Below, one piece after another: positions 1 to 12,541 of a stretch of 64,000 nucleotides of DNA. The notes under the pieces are model-generated. The model was not told where the DNA came from, did no database searches, and saw nothing but the letters and a program-made list of their open reading frames with translations. Position numbers and translations under genes: made by a program. Position 1 is the stretch's first letter; each line of letters begins with the position of its first letter. This DNA is from Latrodectus hesperus (taxonomy: Eukaryota; Arthropoda; Arachnida; Araneae; Theridiidae): positions 66,678,390-66,742,389 of the forward strand of contig CM075850.1 in the NCBI GenBank assembly GCA_037975125.1. Direction: 5' to 3'.

Positions 1-1
1 T

Positions 2-112
2 TTCACGCTGACAAGAGAATTTCAAGAGAACGGAGGATTCCAAGGTTTGTCTGAATATTCTGAGAAAATCCTCCGGCGATGCCATGCTAGAAAGACAGCT
101 GAAAATGCTTAG
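2..112 (+). CDS. Possible C-terminal end of a gene entering from the left edge
   Basis: Frame 2 is open from the window edge for 36 codons and ends at TAG (110-112). The peptide is rich in charged residues and contains the run LSEYSEKILRRCHARK. This stretch is clearly less AT-rich than the DNA that follows, which suggests coding sequence. I do not recognise a family. It could equally be chance or a decayed transposon tail, because there is no upstream sequence to test and 36 codons is short. Confidence 0.25.
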   Translation, partial: FTLTREFQENGGFQGLSEYSEKILRRCHARKTAENA

Positions 113-2629
113 TGAAAGATGAATATACTATGAACTGCATTGAAAAAATTGATTTTATAGAACATTTGAAGGACTTTATTGGTTGACAATGACTTTTTAC
201 GTTGTCATAAGTTAAAACAAGACGCTCTTTTTCCACGCTACATGTAGTTTTCTCCAATTGTACTACTTCTTAACAAGACATTTGTTAGTTTTAAAACATT
301 CTATCATGTTTTAAGCAAAACGTACCATTTCAATTGAATTTATCTAAAATAATTGTCTTTGTTCGTGATTTCTTAATAATTAAGTGTATACAAATTTTAG
401 AGTATTTGATTTAGCTTATTGTAGAGCAATTCATTTTCTGTTCCACATAAATGTAATGATTTGGAATATTTGTAAGATTTTAAAACTACTTTGAAGTCAA
501 TCAAATTAACCTTCATGTTCAAAAAATGAGCTTAAAACACCGTTACATATAGTTATTTATTTGCTAAATCAATGAACTTCATAATTTTTTATAACTTTAT
601 ATTTTATGAAGTATATAATAGAAAATTGATAATTTTTTATTTTGAAGTTTTATATATATTTACCTACAGATTTTGTGGAGTTAATTCTCATAAGTGGAAT
701 TTGCTCTGAATATATACAGTTATATACAGCTGTTTCTTATTAAAACTTTATGAAATTCAAAAGTGGAGTTAATTGATTTGGAAAATTTAACATCCTTTTA
801 TTTCTATTTATTAAAAATTTAATATTAAAAAATCAATATTAGATTAAGAAATAAGTTTTTAAATTACCAAAAACTTACACGAGTACTTATCTATTTAGCT
901 CGCATATAATAGCTTTATTTCAAATTTGTTATAAAAGTACATTCATTAATAATGAAATATTTGATTAAAAATTATTGGGATGAGAAAATTCAAAACATTT
1001 GGGAACTAAGTTTCTACTAACAAATGCAACATTGAATTTTAAAAGTTTTTAATGTGTTGGCTTTAATTGTAACCTATTTATAAAATATCAAAACAAAAAA
1101 TCCGAATTCTAGCCAATTATGTTGTATGATTTAATTTGTATCAGTTTAAAACAGTAGTAGATTAAATACATATTTGAAAACTAAATCATTTAACTCATAA
1201 AGAAATCTTTGTTTCAAATCATATTATACTCAAATTTTGCATGGAATTTTAATAAAAACTATCAAGAGCATTGTACTTTCTAATACTCATCTAACATAAC
1301 TTATTTGGTTTTCTTTATATTGAATCAATATTAAAAATCAACATATCGCAAAAAACTTCAGACAGCTTTAAATTTAATTAGTTTAATGTTTGAAACATAT
1401 TTTTATTACATTTACTTATTCATGATGTCCTCTAATGTGCTAATAAACTTTAGGATTTATAAAGTTCCATGTTATTTTAATAAATTGTCTACTCTTGTGT
1501 GCCAAAACTTTTGGAGTTTGTTATGACTTAGTCAGAGTTCTGCCAACCTACTGTGTCATTAGTTAAGATTTAACTATTTATGAAAAGCTAAAAATTAAAA
1601 AAGTGAATATTATTTAACCATTTTTAAGCAGTAAATCCACTTCGAATATCCTAGTTATTTTAATTTTTGCGAAAAAGTTTTCAATTTAATCAATTGTTAT
1701 TGCATATAAATGAAGCATTTCCAGTTAATTTCAAAAATGCAAAATTTGGTTGTTGATCAACAGATGCTTGAAGAACCTATTATATGCTACGTCCGGAGCA
1801 TTTGAAATTCTTCTTGCTCTTCTCTAACTGGTTTCGGATTTTCAAATATATTTATATATTTTGCAACATCTCATTTTATGACTGCAATATTATTACTTTG
1901 GATTGTATTATAGTTTATTCTATTGGTAGACTAATAAATTTTAAGTTCGTGGAAAATAATTAAGCTTATTTCAGCTGTAGGCTGTCGAAAAAAGCATTTG
2001 ATATTTAAAAAGTAGTCTTTTCTAGGAAGTCAATGTAAGGTATCTATATAAAGCATTCGTTTTCAAAATATTTAGAAGCAAATTTCTCGCAATAAAGTTA
2101 GCTGTATGTATATTTGAATTTTACTTAATATTTTTAAACGTATTCAATATTACGCGAAAGGTAGTTCCTTTACTTGTTTAATTTTTCTTCACAAATTAAG
2201 CCGACAGTTACATATTTTTCATTTTTTTAATTAAGTAATGATTTTAGGATATTTTGAGAGAGAGATAGAGATTGATTATAAAAAACGCTTAAAGCCGATT
2301 TTACATTTTGTTTGTTTTACAATTGCTTGAAAACTTGAAGGCAAATGATTTTTTCTTATTCGTATAAGACAGTTGCAATTTTTGCTGATACACATTTGTT
2401 CTTTTAAAATATTACCTGAAATTATTTTTTATGTTGTGTAAATATGTAATATATGTTTCATTGAACTGTATATATAAATCAACCGCACCACTAACCAGGA
2501 AGAAAGCTGATACAACCAGGCTCTTAGGAATGCAATTTATCCAATTCGATTACAGGCACTGATAGACAACAGACCCTTATTGGGTGCTTTTTTCATTCTC
2601 ACCATCGCGTATGATTCGCGATCCATGAT
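113..2629. other. AT-rich non-coding stretch
   Basis: This is AT-rich sequence with frequent stops in all frames. I see no splice-flanked open exon, no transposon ends and no tRNA-like boxes. It is probably intergenic, or the 3' UTR and downstream flank of a gene to the left. Confidence 0.6.
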
Positions 2630-2885
2630 TTGACACCACGTAGTAGACAGCCTAAAGTATTTTATTGCCCACGACGTAATTAACTTCAGGAAAGATTTTT
2701 CATAGTTAACCATATTCACGTGTCGCAAAGGAGGAAACCAAGAAAAATTTCAAGCTTGTGTACCGACAGACGTTCGTGTAGAAAGCAGAAACGCAACATC
2801 CATAACCCGTTGTTCAGCAGGTAGATCGAACCCTATACCTTTCTCTTCAAAGCGTTATCCTCTAATATGTCATGGTGCGCTATGG
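2630..2885 (-). repeat. tRNA-derived SINE, family 1, copy A
   Basis: On the plus strand this copy runs from a tgacaccacgtag start, through a gtgtcgcaaaggagg block and a cgcaacatccat block, to gatcgaaccc, the reverse complement of a pol III B box. It then runs into a tRNA-like 5' head. The same order of blocks is found at 3303-3485, 20455-20612 and three times at 44500-45285, always in this orientation. Identity is moderate, so the copy is old. No target-site duplication was found. Confidence 0.65.
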
Positions 2886-3302
2886 AATGGGTGTTTGAAA
2901 GATTTCCAGATTTCATTCCTTTCTTCAATGATGTGATAGCCGCTAGCTAAGTTCTTTCGGCTAGTAATACTTAGTGGAAGTTCGAATTCTTAAAGCAATA
3001 TGATTATAATGATGAACACCAATCGGTATCCAATCCGTAAGGTTTAGTCGGACTTTACATCTTTACAGGTCTGGTAAAATCAAATAAGAAACCGCTTTTA
3101 CTTAAACATAATCTAATTTTCTTTATAGTATCGGAAATTTTAACTTTTATCCAAAGGTAAGTTCTGAATATCATAATACCTAATTTTGATACAATTAATT
3201 GGACTTATTCTCAACATTTAAAATCAAAGTTAATAAAGTAAGGCTTTTAAATAATCATTGCTTACTTTAAATTTCTGGATAGGTTTTTCACAAATAATAG
3301 AT

Positions 3303-3485
3303 TATTATTGCACGTGATAAGAGTGGAACCCTCCCAAAAAATACCCCAAAACTTTCTCTGAAGTTGTGCATACAGATGGCAGAAGCACGACCATCTTCCG
3401 TTTTTCAACATGGATTGGTTCCAAACTCGGGACCTTTGCTTTGAGGAATGCTGTCTGACCACCATGTTCAATACACAGATTTAAC
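3303..3485 (-). repeat. tRNA-derived SINE, family 1, diverged copy B
   Basis: This copy keeps the cacgtg / ggaaccctc / acgaccatc blocks, the degenerate B box around ggttccaaactcggg and the tRNA-like head around tgctgtctgaccaccat. The order matches the other family 1 copies. Short ORFs crossing it on both strands are artefacts of the repeat being less AT-rich than its flanks. Confidence 0.5.
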
Positions 3486-5226
3486 GCGTATAAAAAGAAA
3501 TATTGCACATCAATCGGTTAAATTTGTTTCCAAATCACTGGACCTTCGGAAGTTATTTGAAACACTGAACGTGTTTCCAGAAAGAGATCTCAAGTTATGT
3601 TCCTGCCACTACAATAGGAATTATAGACTAATACAACAATTTAAACTATTTCCAGTACTACAATAGAAATGATAGAACTGTTATTCATGTTATTCATTCA
3701 CTGAGCCTTAATAGTTGACTCAAGAACGAAAGCAGTGCAAGGTGTGCTTTCTAAAAAGGGAACTTATTGCTTGAGATTATTCTTTTAGAGTAAGCAATTT
3801 TTGTTTCAAAAAAATTATTAAAAAAACAGTGTTATTCACGTTAGTGATGTAATGCTATTTTTTGATTATAGATTCCAATCATTAGCACTTAAAATATCAG
3901 TGCTATTGCTTAAGAACAGTCCAATAACAGAGGCGTTTCATTCGAATTTTTTGAAGAGATATTTATATCTAGAAACCTTTCTGGAAAATCCAGAATATTG
4001 TTTATTGCCTTGCAAAAAGAATTGTATTAATTAATTTAATGTTATAAAATATAATTTAACTGTTTTTGTTAAAGCAATTTATAAGCAAAAACTGGATATT
4101 CAGTTTGATTTCTTTCATTTTAAATTTAAGCAGAATTGATTTAATTTCTAACAAATTACACACATACACACAAATTAGTAAAATAAAAATAATTTAAGAA
4201 TATATTAATGAAGACATTTGTGTGACCCCAAAAATTTCCATTTATCGGACCCCTGTGGAATTCACAAAATAATTGAAAGAAATTGTAAAAATTATTTAAT
4301 CAAAAAAATCGTCAAAATTTGAAAAACAATTAAATTTTACAAGTATAAGCTACAAATATATATATATATCACTTGTGACATTTCACTTTTAACATAAAAC
4401 ATTTTAAGTTCTAATCTAGTAATAAACTGAAAAGATAATCATAAAATTAATGCAATGAAAACAGAGGAACTTATTTTAGATTTGTACACGGGGCACACCG
4501 AAATAAACCAACAACCAAAGAATTTAAAAAAATCGCTCAAGATTGAAGTTTTAATTTAAATATAAACCTCTATATTTTAAAGAAGTATAAGGCTATGTGT
4601 TAAAAATAAGATTAATAGCTTCTCACAACTACGTTTTTCTTAAGAAACGAAGTTACATGCGTCTATTAACGTAAAACACAAATGAGTATATAGTGCTTGG
4701 AAGCTATTCAGTTCCGAAGATATTGAAGTTGGGTTTATTTGCGTTCCAAGGCATTTTTGACCTGACTTACTGAGACAGGTAAAAATCTATTAAATGAAAA
4801 GGACAATAACAATACTTTTTCAAAAAAAATAGCAAATACTGTTATATTAAAAAGAATTAATTGTGTAGGAAAGAAGAAAAATATGTAAATATTTTAATAT
4901 ATTTATGGATACCTTCACATATTTTTTCTTTACTACAAACTGTAATGCATTGATGGCAATTTTAATAAGTTGAGAATAACCACGAACTTTTTTCTTAAAA
5001 TGTGAAGAGATCTGGAGCGGAATGTTACATCACTTAAAATGATTGCATAGCGGAATAAGCAACTTTACAGGGAATTCAAACAAGCATCAATCAGAGTGGA
5101 ATGCAATCTGAGGTAAAATTAACTTGCAAAAACATTTTACAAAAAAAAGCTGAATATATCTATCTTTAGGGCAAATGTGAGCTTTTTTAATCGAAAGTCT
5201 GACTATTTTGTATTGAAATTGCCATG
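3486..5226. other. AT-rich non-coding stretch
   Basis: No supported gene. There are short ORFs only, for example 60 codons near 3852-4034, without family resemblance. A short (ta)n run lies near 4360. The block at about 4490-4760 is slightly less AT-rich, but I could not find terminal repeats around it. Confidence 0.55.
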
Positions 5227-6680
5227 TACAGTGAGTGTAAAAAGTATTCGTACAGAACGACAATTGATTTAAAAGAGATCCGTTCATAAAAATTAAAAAT
5301 ATAAATTCCGTTTTAATTAATTAGAAATATATAATAGAACATATTTTCACTAGTTTCATGTGTAATTTGCAAAAAAAATTTTATACATGAATAAATATTT
5401 ACAAAACTAAAACACTCCAACATCTTGTGTAAAAAGTATTCGTACATCAGGCATATATTGGCCAACACAATCATAATATTACAGCTAATACCTTGTAGGA
5501 TATCCTTTAGCTCGAATAACTGCCTTGAGTGTTCTTTGGCATCGATTCCACCAATTTTGCTGTTATTGAGCTAGGTATGGCGTCTCATTCTTGATTAAGA
5601 GCCGATTCTGAATCATTTTTATTAGAAATATGTGTCTGGATATAATATTTTTATCAAGAATGTCCCATAAATTCTACATGAGGTTGAGGTCCGGCGATTG
5701 AGGAGGAAGTTTCATGAACTTTGGGGTATTATATAGTATCCAGAGCCTTGTGTTTAAGGCTGTGTGCTTGAGGCATGAAAACATAATCACTATTCAAGCC
5801 CATTTTTGTGGCACTAGGTCCTAAATTATTGTTTAAAATGTCAATATAAAGTTGATGATTCATAATGCTTTTACAAAAGACTAATTTGCCCACCCAAAAG
5901 CACTCATACACCCCCAAACAAGCAGACTTCCACTACCATGTTTCACTGTTGGCATTAAATTTATAGGATGCATTTCTGTATTGCACTTTCTCCATACCAT
6001 TCGTCTCCCGTTTAATCCAAATATGTTGTATTTACTTTCGTCTGTAAAGATAATATTTTTCCAGATATCTGGACTTTCAAAACGTATTGCTTAGCGAAAG
6101 ACAATCGCAGATTCCGACTCTTTTCACTAACAAAGAATTTTCGTCTCGCAACACGACCATGGAAACCTTCATTTCTGCATACATTTCTAACTGTACTTAC
6201 GGAGATAGCTGTTCACATGTTCGTCACAGTTCTGATGTTAATGTAAAAACCCTTATTTTGGGATCCTTCTTTAATGAACGTACCAGAAACCGTCTGTCAG
6301 ATGATGTCAATAGACATGGTCGCCCAATACGAGAACTGTTATGAACCGTTAGAGTGGCCGCAAACTTTTTTATGGTTGACTGCACAGTTGAACGGGGTCT
6401 ACCAACCAGATCAAAAAACTTGTACGATTTACCATTTTTACGGATCTTTAAAATCAGTTCTCTTTCGGAAACACTTGTCGCTTTACTTTTACGACCCATT
6501 ACAGAATTTCTAGTTTCTCACTACATTAAAATTTCCATTGAAGAACCTTTTAAGTAACTTACATAAAACTAGTGATAATATGTTCTATTATGTATTTATT
6601 ATTAATTAAAATAATTTTTATGAATGAATCTTTTTTAAATCAATTGTCGTACTATACGAATACTTTTTACACTCACTGTA
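5227..6680 (-). mobile_element. Tc1-like DNA transposon with long terminal inverted repeats, inactive
   Basis: The element is 5229-6678, flanked by TA dinucleotides (5227-5228 and 6679-6680), the usual Tc1/mariner target duplication. Both ends start with cagtgagtgtaaaaagtatt in opposite orientation. The similarity continues inward for roughly 120-140 bp: 5229-5365 against about 6560-6678. The sequence gtgtaaaaagtattcgtac occurs at 5235-5253 and again at 5427-5445, resembling the outer and inner repeats of IR/DR-type Tc1 elements. I found no matching inner copy at the right end. The internal transposase is broken. Confidence 0.9.
5480..6499 (-). pseudogene. Tc1-like transposase pseudogene
   Basis: It reads right to left from an ATG at 6499. 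The first 91 codons encode a helix-turn-helix DNA-binding region with a GRPRST turn and a GRPCLL hinge. After that the frame is broken. The catalytic core can still be read in pieces further left: a FTDESKYNIFG motif carrying the first catalytic Asp, then a TVKHGSGSLLVWG motif, then a C-terminal part near 5730-5917. Several stops and frameshifts separate them. In an active element this enzyme would cut and paste the transposon through a DDE/D active site. It cannot be made from this copy. Confidence 0.85.
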
Positions 6681-8599
6681 TAACTGATGCTATCGGGTTG
6701 CTCAATGTACAGAAAAGTTTTTGAATTCACCGACACTTAATTTTTACTAGCTCTTGGTTTCAGCATATGGTTAAAAGCAGGTGAAGTATTCGTAAATTTA
6801 GTATTATAGTAAATAAGTTATATTTAAAAACCTTATTACTTCAATATGATGCAGTTACTTAGACGCCCCATAGATTACCGCCTCATGGACGTAATGATAA
6901 TTTTAATTCTCAATTTCTAACAAAGTTTTTGAACTATCAATTTTACGAACTCGATTTGATTCATTTTTCTTTTGCGTTTATTTTTTATTATCTGATATTT
7001 TATTCATTTTATGGATGAGAAACTTGAATCAAAATGACATTATCGGAGAATCTTTGAATTGCTGGTCAAGAACAATTTAACCGGTCCCTAAATTCTTGTA
7101 AAAAGTGCGTGTGTGTAAATATATATATATAAAAGCACAGATTAAATTCACACGTATTTCTTGCTTTTCAAGTAATTTTTAGAATATTTTACAATTGTAA
7201 GGGGTTTTTTAACGGTACATGTTGTTGCAAGCAAGCTGATTAAAATTTTTAAGAAATTATGAAAATAGAAAATTTTCTATTTTGAACTCATAAATCCTCC
7301 AAGGCAAGTTGGTGTTGTCTGTCGCATCAGTCTTTTCCTCACTGATATTCTTCTATCAAAATGCCACTAGAAAAGTTAGATTCTTTTAATATTTTTTCAT
7401 CTACAGATAAGAGACTATTCTCCGCAATAATGTTTAATAAACTCGAAGTAACTTAGGGAAACTGCCTTTAAAACATAAAACTACGAAATTCTGATGTTGA
7501 TGGAAAATTTTGATCCTAAAGTAGTTTCTTAAACAATAGGTAGCAACTTCAAATGGTGTCGCAGAATTTACAATAGAAGTGGCCAAAATTTTTATTATAG
7601 TTGATATTCCTTTAACTTAATATTAATGGCAAAAAAATTTGGTTAAATTTCTAAAATTGTCAGACTTTCCTTTTGCACTTTTCTATGACATTTCTGTGTG
7701 AGACCGCTCTTCCTCTTTAACTACCATAAAATCAAAATGCTGATCAAATCAAAAAAATATTGAAGATAAGTTCTTCGTCAGATTGTATCGACTTTTTGAC
7801 AAGATATTGATATTATGATTAAAAGTAAATAGGCGTACACTTACCATAAATATTTATTTCTAACAACGTATTTACGAGGATTAAATGAGTTTTCTAAGTG
7901 ATCTTCCAAATGGGACACTTAATAGAGACTGCTTAGTATTTGAATTTACCCAAATATTTGAATTTTTATTATTGTATTATACCTTTAAGTTTACTATTTT
8001 TATTTTCACAAAGTTCCATGTCTTGAAATTAAAGTTAAGGACCTAAAGCTGCGAAAGCATATTTTACTGTGCAAATAAAACTTTCAGATTCATTCACAAG
8101 TGTGTCGAATTTGCGCAATGCTTTTGGGTGACAAAAAAGTTTTTGTGAACATCATAAAATTTCCAGATTAAAATATTTAATAAATTTTGTTATAAAGTAA
8201 AGAATTAATAAGGGGTGACTATGATGGTACATTAAAAAAATCCTATTATTCTCAATTGTCATGAAGGAAAATTTTATAATTTTCCATGATTTCTTGCTTT
8301 AAAGTTAATATTAAACTCTCTCGTTTCTAATTTCAATATTTTGAAGTTATTTTAGAAAGTAAAATAGAAAGTTCTTGAGATGAGATTTTAGTAATCCCAA
8401 AGAACATGACCTACAGAAAGTGCAATCTATTGTTAGTCCTCGGAGTAATCACCATCAGTTTCCAGCATTTTCGACAAAGTATCTTTAGTTGTGCAATCCC
8501 TTAAGGTAAAACTAGGGGTTTTAGAAGGGAAGAAATCCGCGTGTTGGGCGAAAATCTACTTCATTAGTGAAGGAATTTTCATGATGATTATCCAGGGAA
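6681..8599. other. AT-rich non-coding stretch
   Basis: No gene, tRNA or transposon end could be supported. A short TA-rich run lies near 7120. Confidence 0.55.
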
Positions 8600-9345
8600 T
8601 GGAAGAGCTAGTAATCTGATTGTGCAAAATTACGTGAGTAAGAGGATGGTACAATGTCTCCTAAGTCGCCACCTGGTTCCTGGTGGACCACCACAACATG
8701 CAGCATCGTATTATCGGCCAAGAACAGTATACCCTTGCGATTAAATAGTGCTGGCTCCTTCTGTTGCAATGCCTGTTGCACACGTTCCCATTGCCGAAAG
8801 AACAAATCCACAGTGACCGTTTGGCACTTTGGTAGCAACACCTTGAAAACCACTTAGACAAACACCATACATAAAGCATAATCCTGCGTAATTGCATAGT
8901 GGTCTTGCAATGTGCGAGACAATATCATGGGATGACAACCTATGTTACACAGGATCACTTTTTGTCACTGGCCAGCAATCGATTATATATGGATGTACAA
9001 TAGTGGGAAGAAAGCAACAATGATAAAGATAATTAGTTGTAGCTTATGGACTTCCAGCAAGGTGTTAGGAACCCACTTGCTCAGTCTGTATATCTTACCT
9101 AAGCGGTGTACAAATGAAATCTAACCATTTCGGTGGAAACATTAAATTGCCTGACAAGTCCAACACACTTGATTATTTTCCTCCTCGATGGCTGCCTCAT
9201 TATTGAAAGCCTGTGGTCGTCTACTGCGAATGAAATCACTGAAGAACAAATATTCCAAGCTGAATTCACATCAATACCTCCAAATACTTGACATATTCGG
9301 TGATTTGATACAGCAACTGACAAGCCCACTTTGAAGTCGTAAAAT
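8600..9345 (-). pseudogene. mariner transposase remnant
   Basis: Read leftwards, the translations show a mariner-type HTH region: a VDDHRL motif after the usual proline/arginine-rich hinge, then QFNVSTEMVRFHL near 9120-9230. This is followed by the GDEKW-like TGD/ASDKK region near 8960. Last comes a C-terminal block at 8608-8853 with LLPKCQTVT, an ADNTMLHV segment where HDNARPH is expected, and SRNFAQSDY matching the SPDLAPSDY end of DD34D transposases. The blocks lie in different frames with stops between them. No terminal inverted repeats were recognised. Confidence 0.8.
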
Positions 9346-9759
9346 AAACAACGAACGAGCTAGCTCTGTCGACACGTTCAATTCTCTTCGCTACTGTACG
9401 AGTAACGCGATTGGTGAATCTGCACGGAGGACCTGCTTATATTACAACTGATATTCATACTTTATACTGACTAGCGCGCTAACAACATCAAATCCTAGTT
9501 TGCATACTTATTCTTACTTTATTCAATAGCAACGAGAAAACGGCAAGAGCTTTCTTGTTTGTCTTGTATCTTTGTTCAGATGGGCATTTGTCCCGAGTTG
9601 AATAGAGAATCGTTGAATGAAAAGGAATAAAATATCAGGATATTAGTCTTAGACCAACTTAAAACACATATGCTTCACTTCGAAATTTTGATTGAAGCAT
9701 TTGTGTGCAATTAATTGAAACCACAATTAAAACGGATTTGAATTCACTGTAAAGTCGCA

Positions 9760-9808
9760 CGAACTTTTACCAGTGAATTCGGGATTTGAATTCACTGGTA
9801 AAAGTTCG
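9760..9808. repeat. Perfect 21-bp palindrome with 7-nt loop
   Basis: The arms 9760-9780 and 9788-9808 are exact reverse complements, separated by gggattt. A partial third copy (gaattcactgtaaag) lies just upstream at about 9739-9753. Confidence 0.9.
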
Positions 9809-9852
9809 GGTATGCATGAACTTTTGGAACTTTCGATGAACTTTTGGTTAAT

Positions 9853-9919
9853 TCGGATTCGAACTCACTACCTTCCGAAGATGAGAACGAAGCTCTGACC
9901 AACTAGAGAATCGAAGGCG
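9853..9919 (-). repeat. tRNA-like sequence (tRNA-Met-like pseudogene or SINE head)
   Basis: Its reverse complement carries a D-arm-like TCTAGTTGGTCAGAGC, an anticodon-loop region with CTCAT and a B box GAGTTCGAATCC. The overall layout is that of elongator tRNA-Met. The acceptor and D stems do not pair properly, so it is not a functional tRNA. A tRNA-derived SINE head is as likely as a tRNA pseudogene. Confidence 0.5.
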
Positions 9920-11611
9920 TGAAACAGTTATGGTTAAGAATGTTCAAAGATCTGTAGAAAAGTAAAATATTTTTTAAGTATTTTTTTTAATCTTGATCTC
10001 TTTTCAGATGATTGATACACATTGCGAATAGATTAAAACATATTTTACATACCTTGAAATTGATTTCTATAAACGAGTTTTTCCGTCATCATGCCATATT
10101 ATCACACCACTTACATGCTTTTTTAGCAATCTACTCGTTTATAAAATATGGGAAAAAATCTTCAATACCTTTTCATTTTATAGGAATATTCTGAATTGGT
10201 GAAATTTGTTTCGATAGCTTGCGTAAGAAAACGTTTTTACGTGTTGGATCTCCTGGTTTATTACATGGAGAACGATTAGCATTTTGGCCTATTTGAGTGA
10301 ATTTACTATGCTGCTTATCAATGTTTCACCTTTTCTAAATGCCAACTTATTTTTTTCTTCTAAAATAAAGGTATCTTACCTACAGAGGATAGTTGTATTT
10401 CCCCCGTATACAATTATACTATAATAGAAAAAGTAAATATAATACCTATAATATAGGTATTATATTTACTTTTTTCTTAATTAAGTTTAAAAACCAGCAA
10501 AAATGTATTCAGAACAAAATTTGTCTTTATTTCTCAGCAGGAGCTTTGCATAAAGAACATTGTCAGGTTTTAATTTCGATTCCACGTGTGCTGTCATTAT
10601 GATGTTTCATCAGCAACCATGGAAAGCGTTCTAAATTTCATATCGATAACAGCATTAATTTCATTAGATAAAATTCTCAATTTCAGAAATTCTACAAATC
10701 AGTTTATTTTCTTGACCAGAATTGGACTATTTATCTTACTTCTATAACTACGAATTTTCTCTTCAAAAAACAGCCCCACTTAGGAAAATGTCAAAATAGT
10801 TAATACCACCTTAAAAGAATAATTTATTCATTATCAATTTACCAACAAAAAGATAGAAATTTTATTTATTCATATAAGAAGGATTTTGAACAGTCACCCC
10901 TTTTATGCACTAAATGGTGATTCTGATAAACATCGTATTAATTTTAGGTCTTATCTTTATAGAAAGATTATTATAAGCTTCATCAATTATTTGTGATGTA
11001 CTTACATTAGATCGGTGTAAATGATAAAACGTATAAACCAATTGCAAAACAAAACGCGCTCTAAACTGGGTGAATTTAGAAAACCCATATCTAAAATAAC
11101 TCTTCTACTTAATGAAAATGAATAACATTGCTAATTTCAAATACTTTTTGTTATTTACATTCATTATTACATATAATGTCTCATCATTATTAGGTTATTA
11201 TTTAATTTATCCATATTTTAATTTTAAAATAATTTATGTCATGTTTTTACATGTGAATATTGCAAGGCTGGGTGAATAGTTGACGAACTAGCACCAGCTT
11301 GGTAAGCATTATCACCTTCTTGATGTACCAATTTTAATAAATTCCTGTATATATTATAAAGAACGATATTTGTAATAAACAAAATATATTTAAATAAGTT
11401 CTCGTTTTGAAACCTATTACTTTTATTTAACATTTTACATTGTATTAACTATTCATAAAAATTTTAGGAAAAATATGACAATTTTTTTATGCTTATGTGT
11501 AAGTTTTAAATAAAATTGTTTGATACACACACATACAGTTACAAATATGTTACTAGATTAAAAAAAATACTTGTATCAATGTATTTTTACAAACAGTTTA
11601 ACTTTTGATCA
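9920..11611. other. Non-coding; includes likely 3' region of the methyltransferase-like gene
   Basis: No gene was found apart from the palindrome at 10428-10474. On the minus strand an AATAAA signal (reverse complement of 11422-11427) lies about 190 bp after the stop codon of the gene at 11612-17378. It is a plausible polyadenylation signal. Confidence 0.45.
10428..10474. repeat. Perfect 22-bp palindrome with 3-nt loop
   Basis: The arms 10428-10449 and 10453-10474 are exact reverse complements around the loop aat. The sequence is AT-rich and not inside any recognised element. Confidence 0.9.
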
Positions 11612-11959
11612 TCAATAAACAAGATTAAAAAGGCCTTCCATAGAAATTTGCCAATCCGATTTAATGTATTCATCTAGAGTACACAGTAGAGTAGGCAAGA
11701 CTGTTGTAAATGGAAGTTCTTCATTGCCTGAAGGTTCCTTCATCATTACAACTACAGTTACTGTCGTGGAAAAGCAACTTCTATATCCATACCGTTCAGA
11801 ACTAAGTAATTCGTTCATATACTTCTCATGTTTAAAGGGCCCATAGACTTGTCGCATGTTGCATTTGCTAGCTGCCATAAAAACTGCTTTAGAAGCGAAT
11901 CCAGAAGCATTATCAATGAATAACACAAGTGATCCTGCCCTTAATAAACTGAATACATT
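11612..11959 (-). CDS. Terminal coding exon of a SAM-dependent methyltransferase-like gene
   Basis: The exon begins at 11959 directly after an acceptor (pyrimidine-rich tract ending cttatacag on the minus strand) and encodes 115 residues before TGA at 11614-11612. The first residues read NVFSLLRAGSLVLFIDNASG. This is the usual shape of the strand after the SAM pocket in class I methyltransferases: a loop, a hydrophobic strand VLFID, then a turn. It is in phase 0 and continues the frame of the exon at 16695-17378. An in-frame ATG lying further upstream belongs to the intron, not the protein. The specific substrate is unknown. Confidence 0.75.
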   Translation of the reverse strand, partial: NVFSLLRAGSLVLFIDNASGFASKAVFMAASKCNMRQVYGPFKHEKYMNELLSSERYGYRSCFSTTVTVVVMMKEPSGNEELPFTTVLPTLLCTLDEYIKSDWQISMEGLFNLVY

Positions 11960-12474
11960 CTGTATAAGGAAAAAATATATTATGTAGCACATGTTCATAT
12001 ATTTTTAGAAAATAGAAAACAATATTAATGATTCAATCAATACAAAATTATTAGCTTACATGCACCAAAAGTAAATAAGAAACTTAAATTGATATTTCAT
12101 TTGTATTAATTAAAATGCGTTTCCACAGAGAATAATACATTTTTCTTTTGATAAAATATGTAATACATTGATTAAAAGGATTTCATTTTTTAATCAAAGA
12201 ACTTTAAAATTGTAAGGGATAAATTGTTAAAATTTATTTATGCAATGAAATTCAGCTTATTTCAATTATCTTTTATAATTTAAAATTTTCATCTTTCGTT
12301 TAAATTTTTTTAACAATTTCAAATAATTTTGTTTATAGTTTTTCACAGCGTAAAATATAGAAAGTTTTTCAGACTCCAAAATTTTTTATATTAGGAGATA
12401 AAAATTTTGGAGAGTCAAATCTTTAAACAAAGGATTGTGAACCACTGTCGAAAAATATCAACCTATTTTTTTAA

Positions 12475-12541
12475 CATTTCAAATTACTAATATTAACTGT
12501 AGAATTTTGAATTTTACAATTAATATTAGTAATCTGAAATG
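12475..12541. repeat. 22-bp inverted repeat with 23-nt loop
   Basis: The arms 12475-12496 and 12520-12541 match with one mismatch. It lies inside the intron of the methyltransferase-like gene. Confidence 0.8.

Noticed and set aside
3262..3508. Overlapping minus-strand ORFs of 67-69 codons
   Set aside because: They lie across a diverged SINE copy and have no protein resemblance.
10428..10474. microRNA precursor
   Set aside because: The perfect 22-bp arms with a 3-nt loop are too short and too perfectly paired for an animal pre-miRNA. There is no flanking lower stem.
11612..11998. Stand-alone 128-aa protein starting at the upstream ATG
   Set aside because: The first 13 codons precede a clear splice acceptor and are intronic. 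The remainder continues the frame of the exon at 16695-17378.
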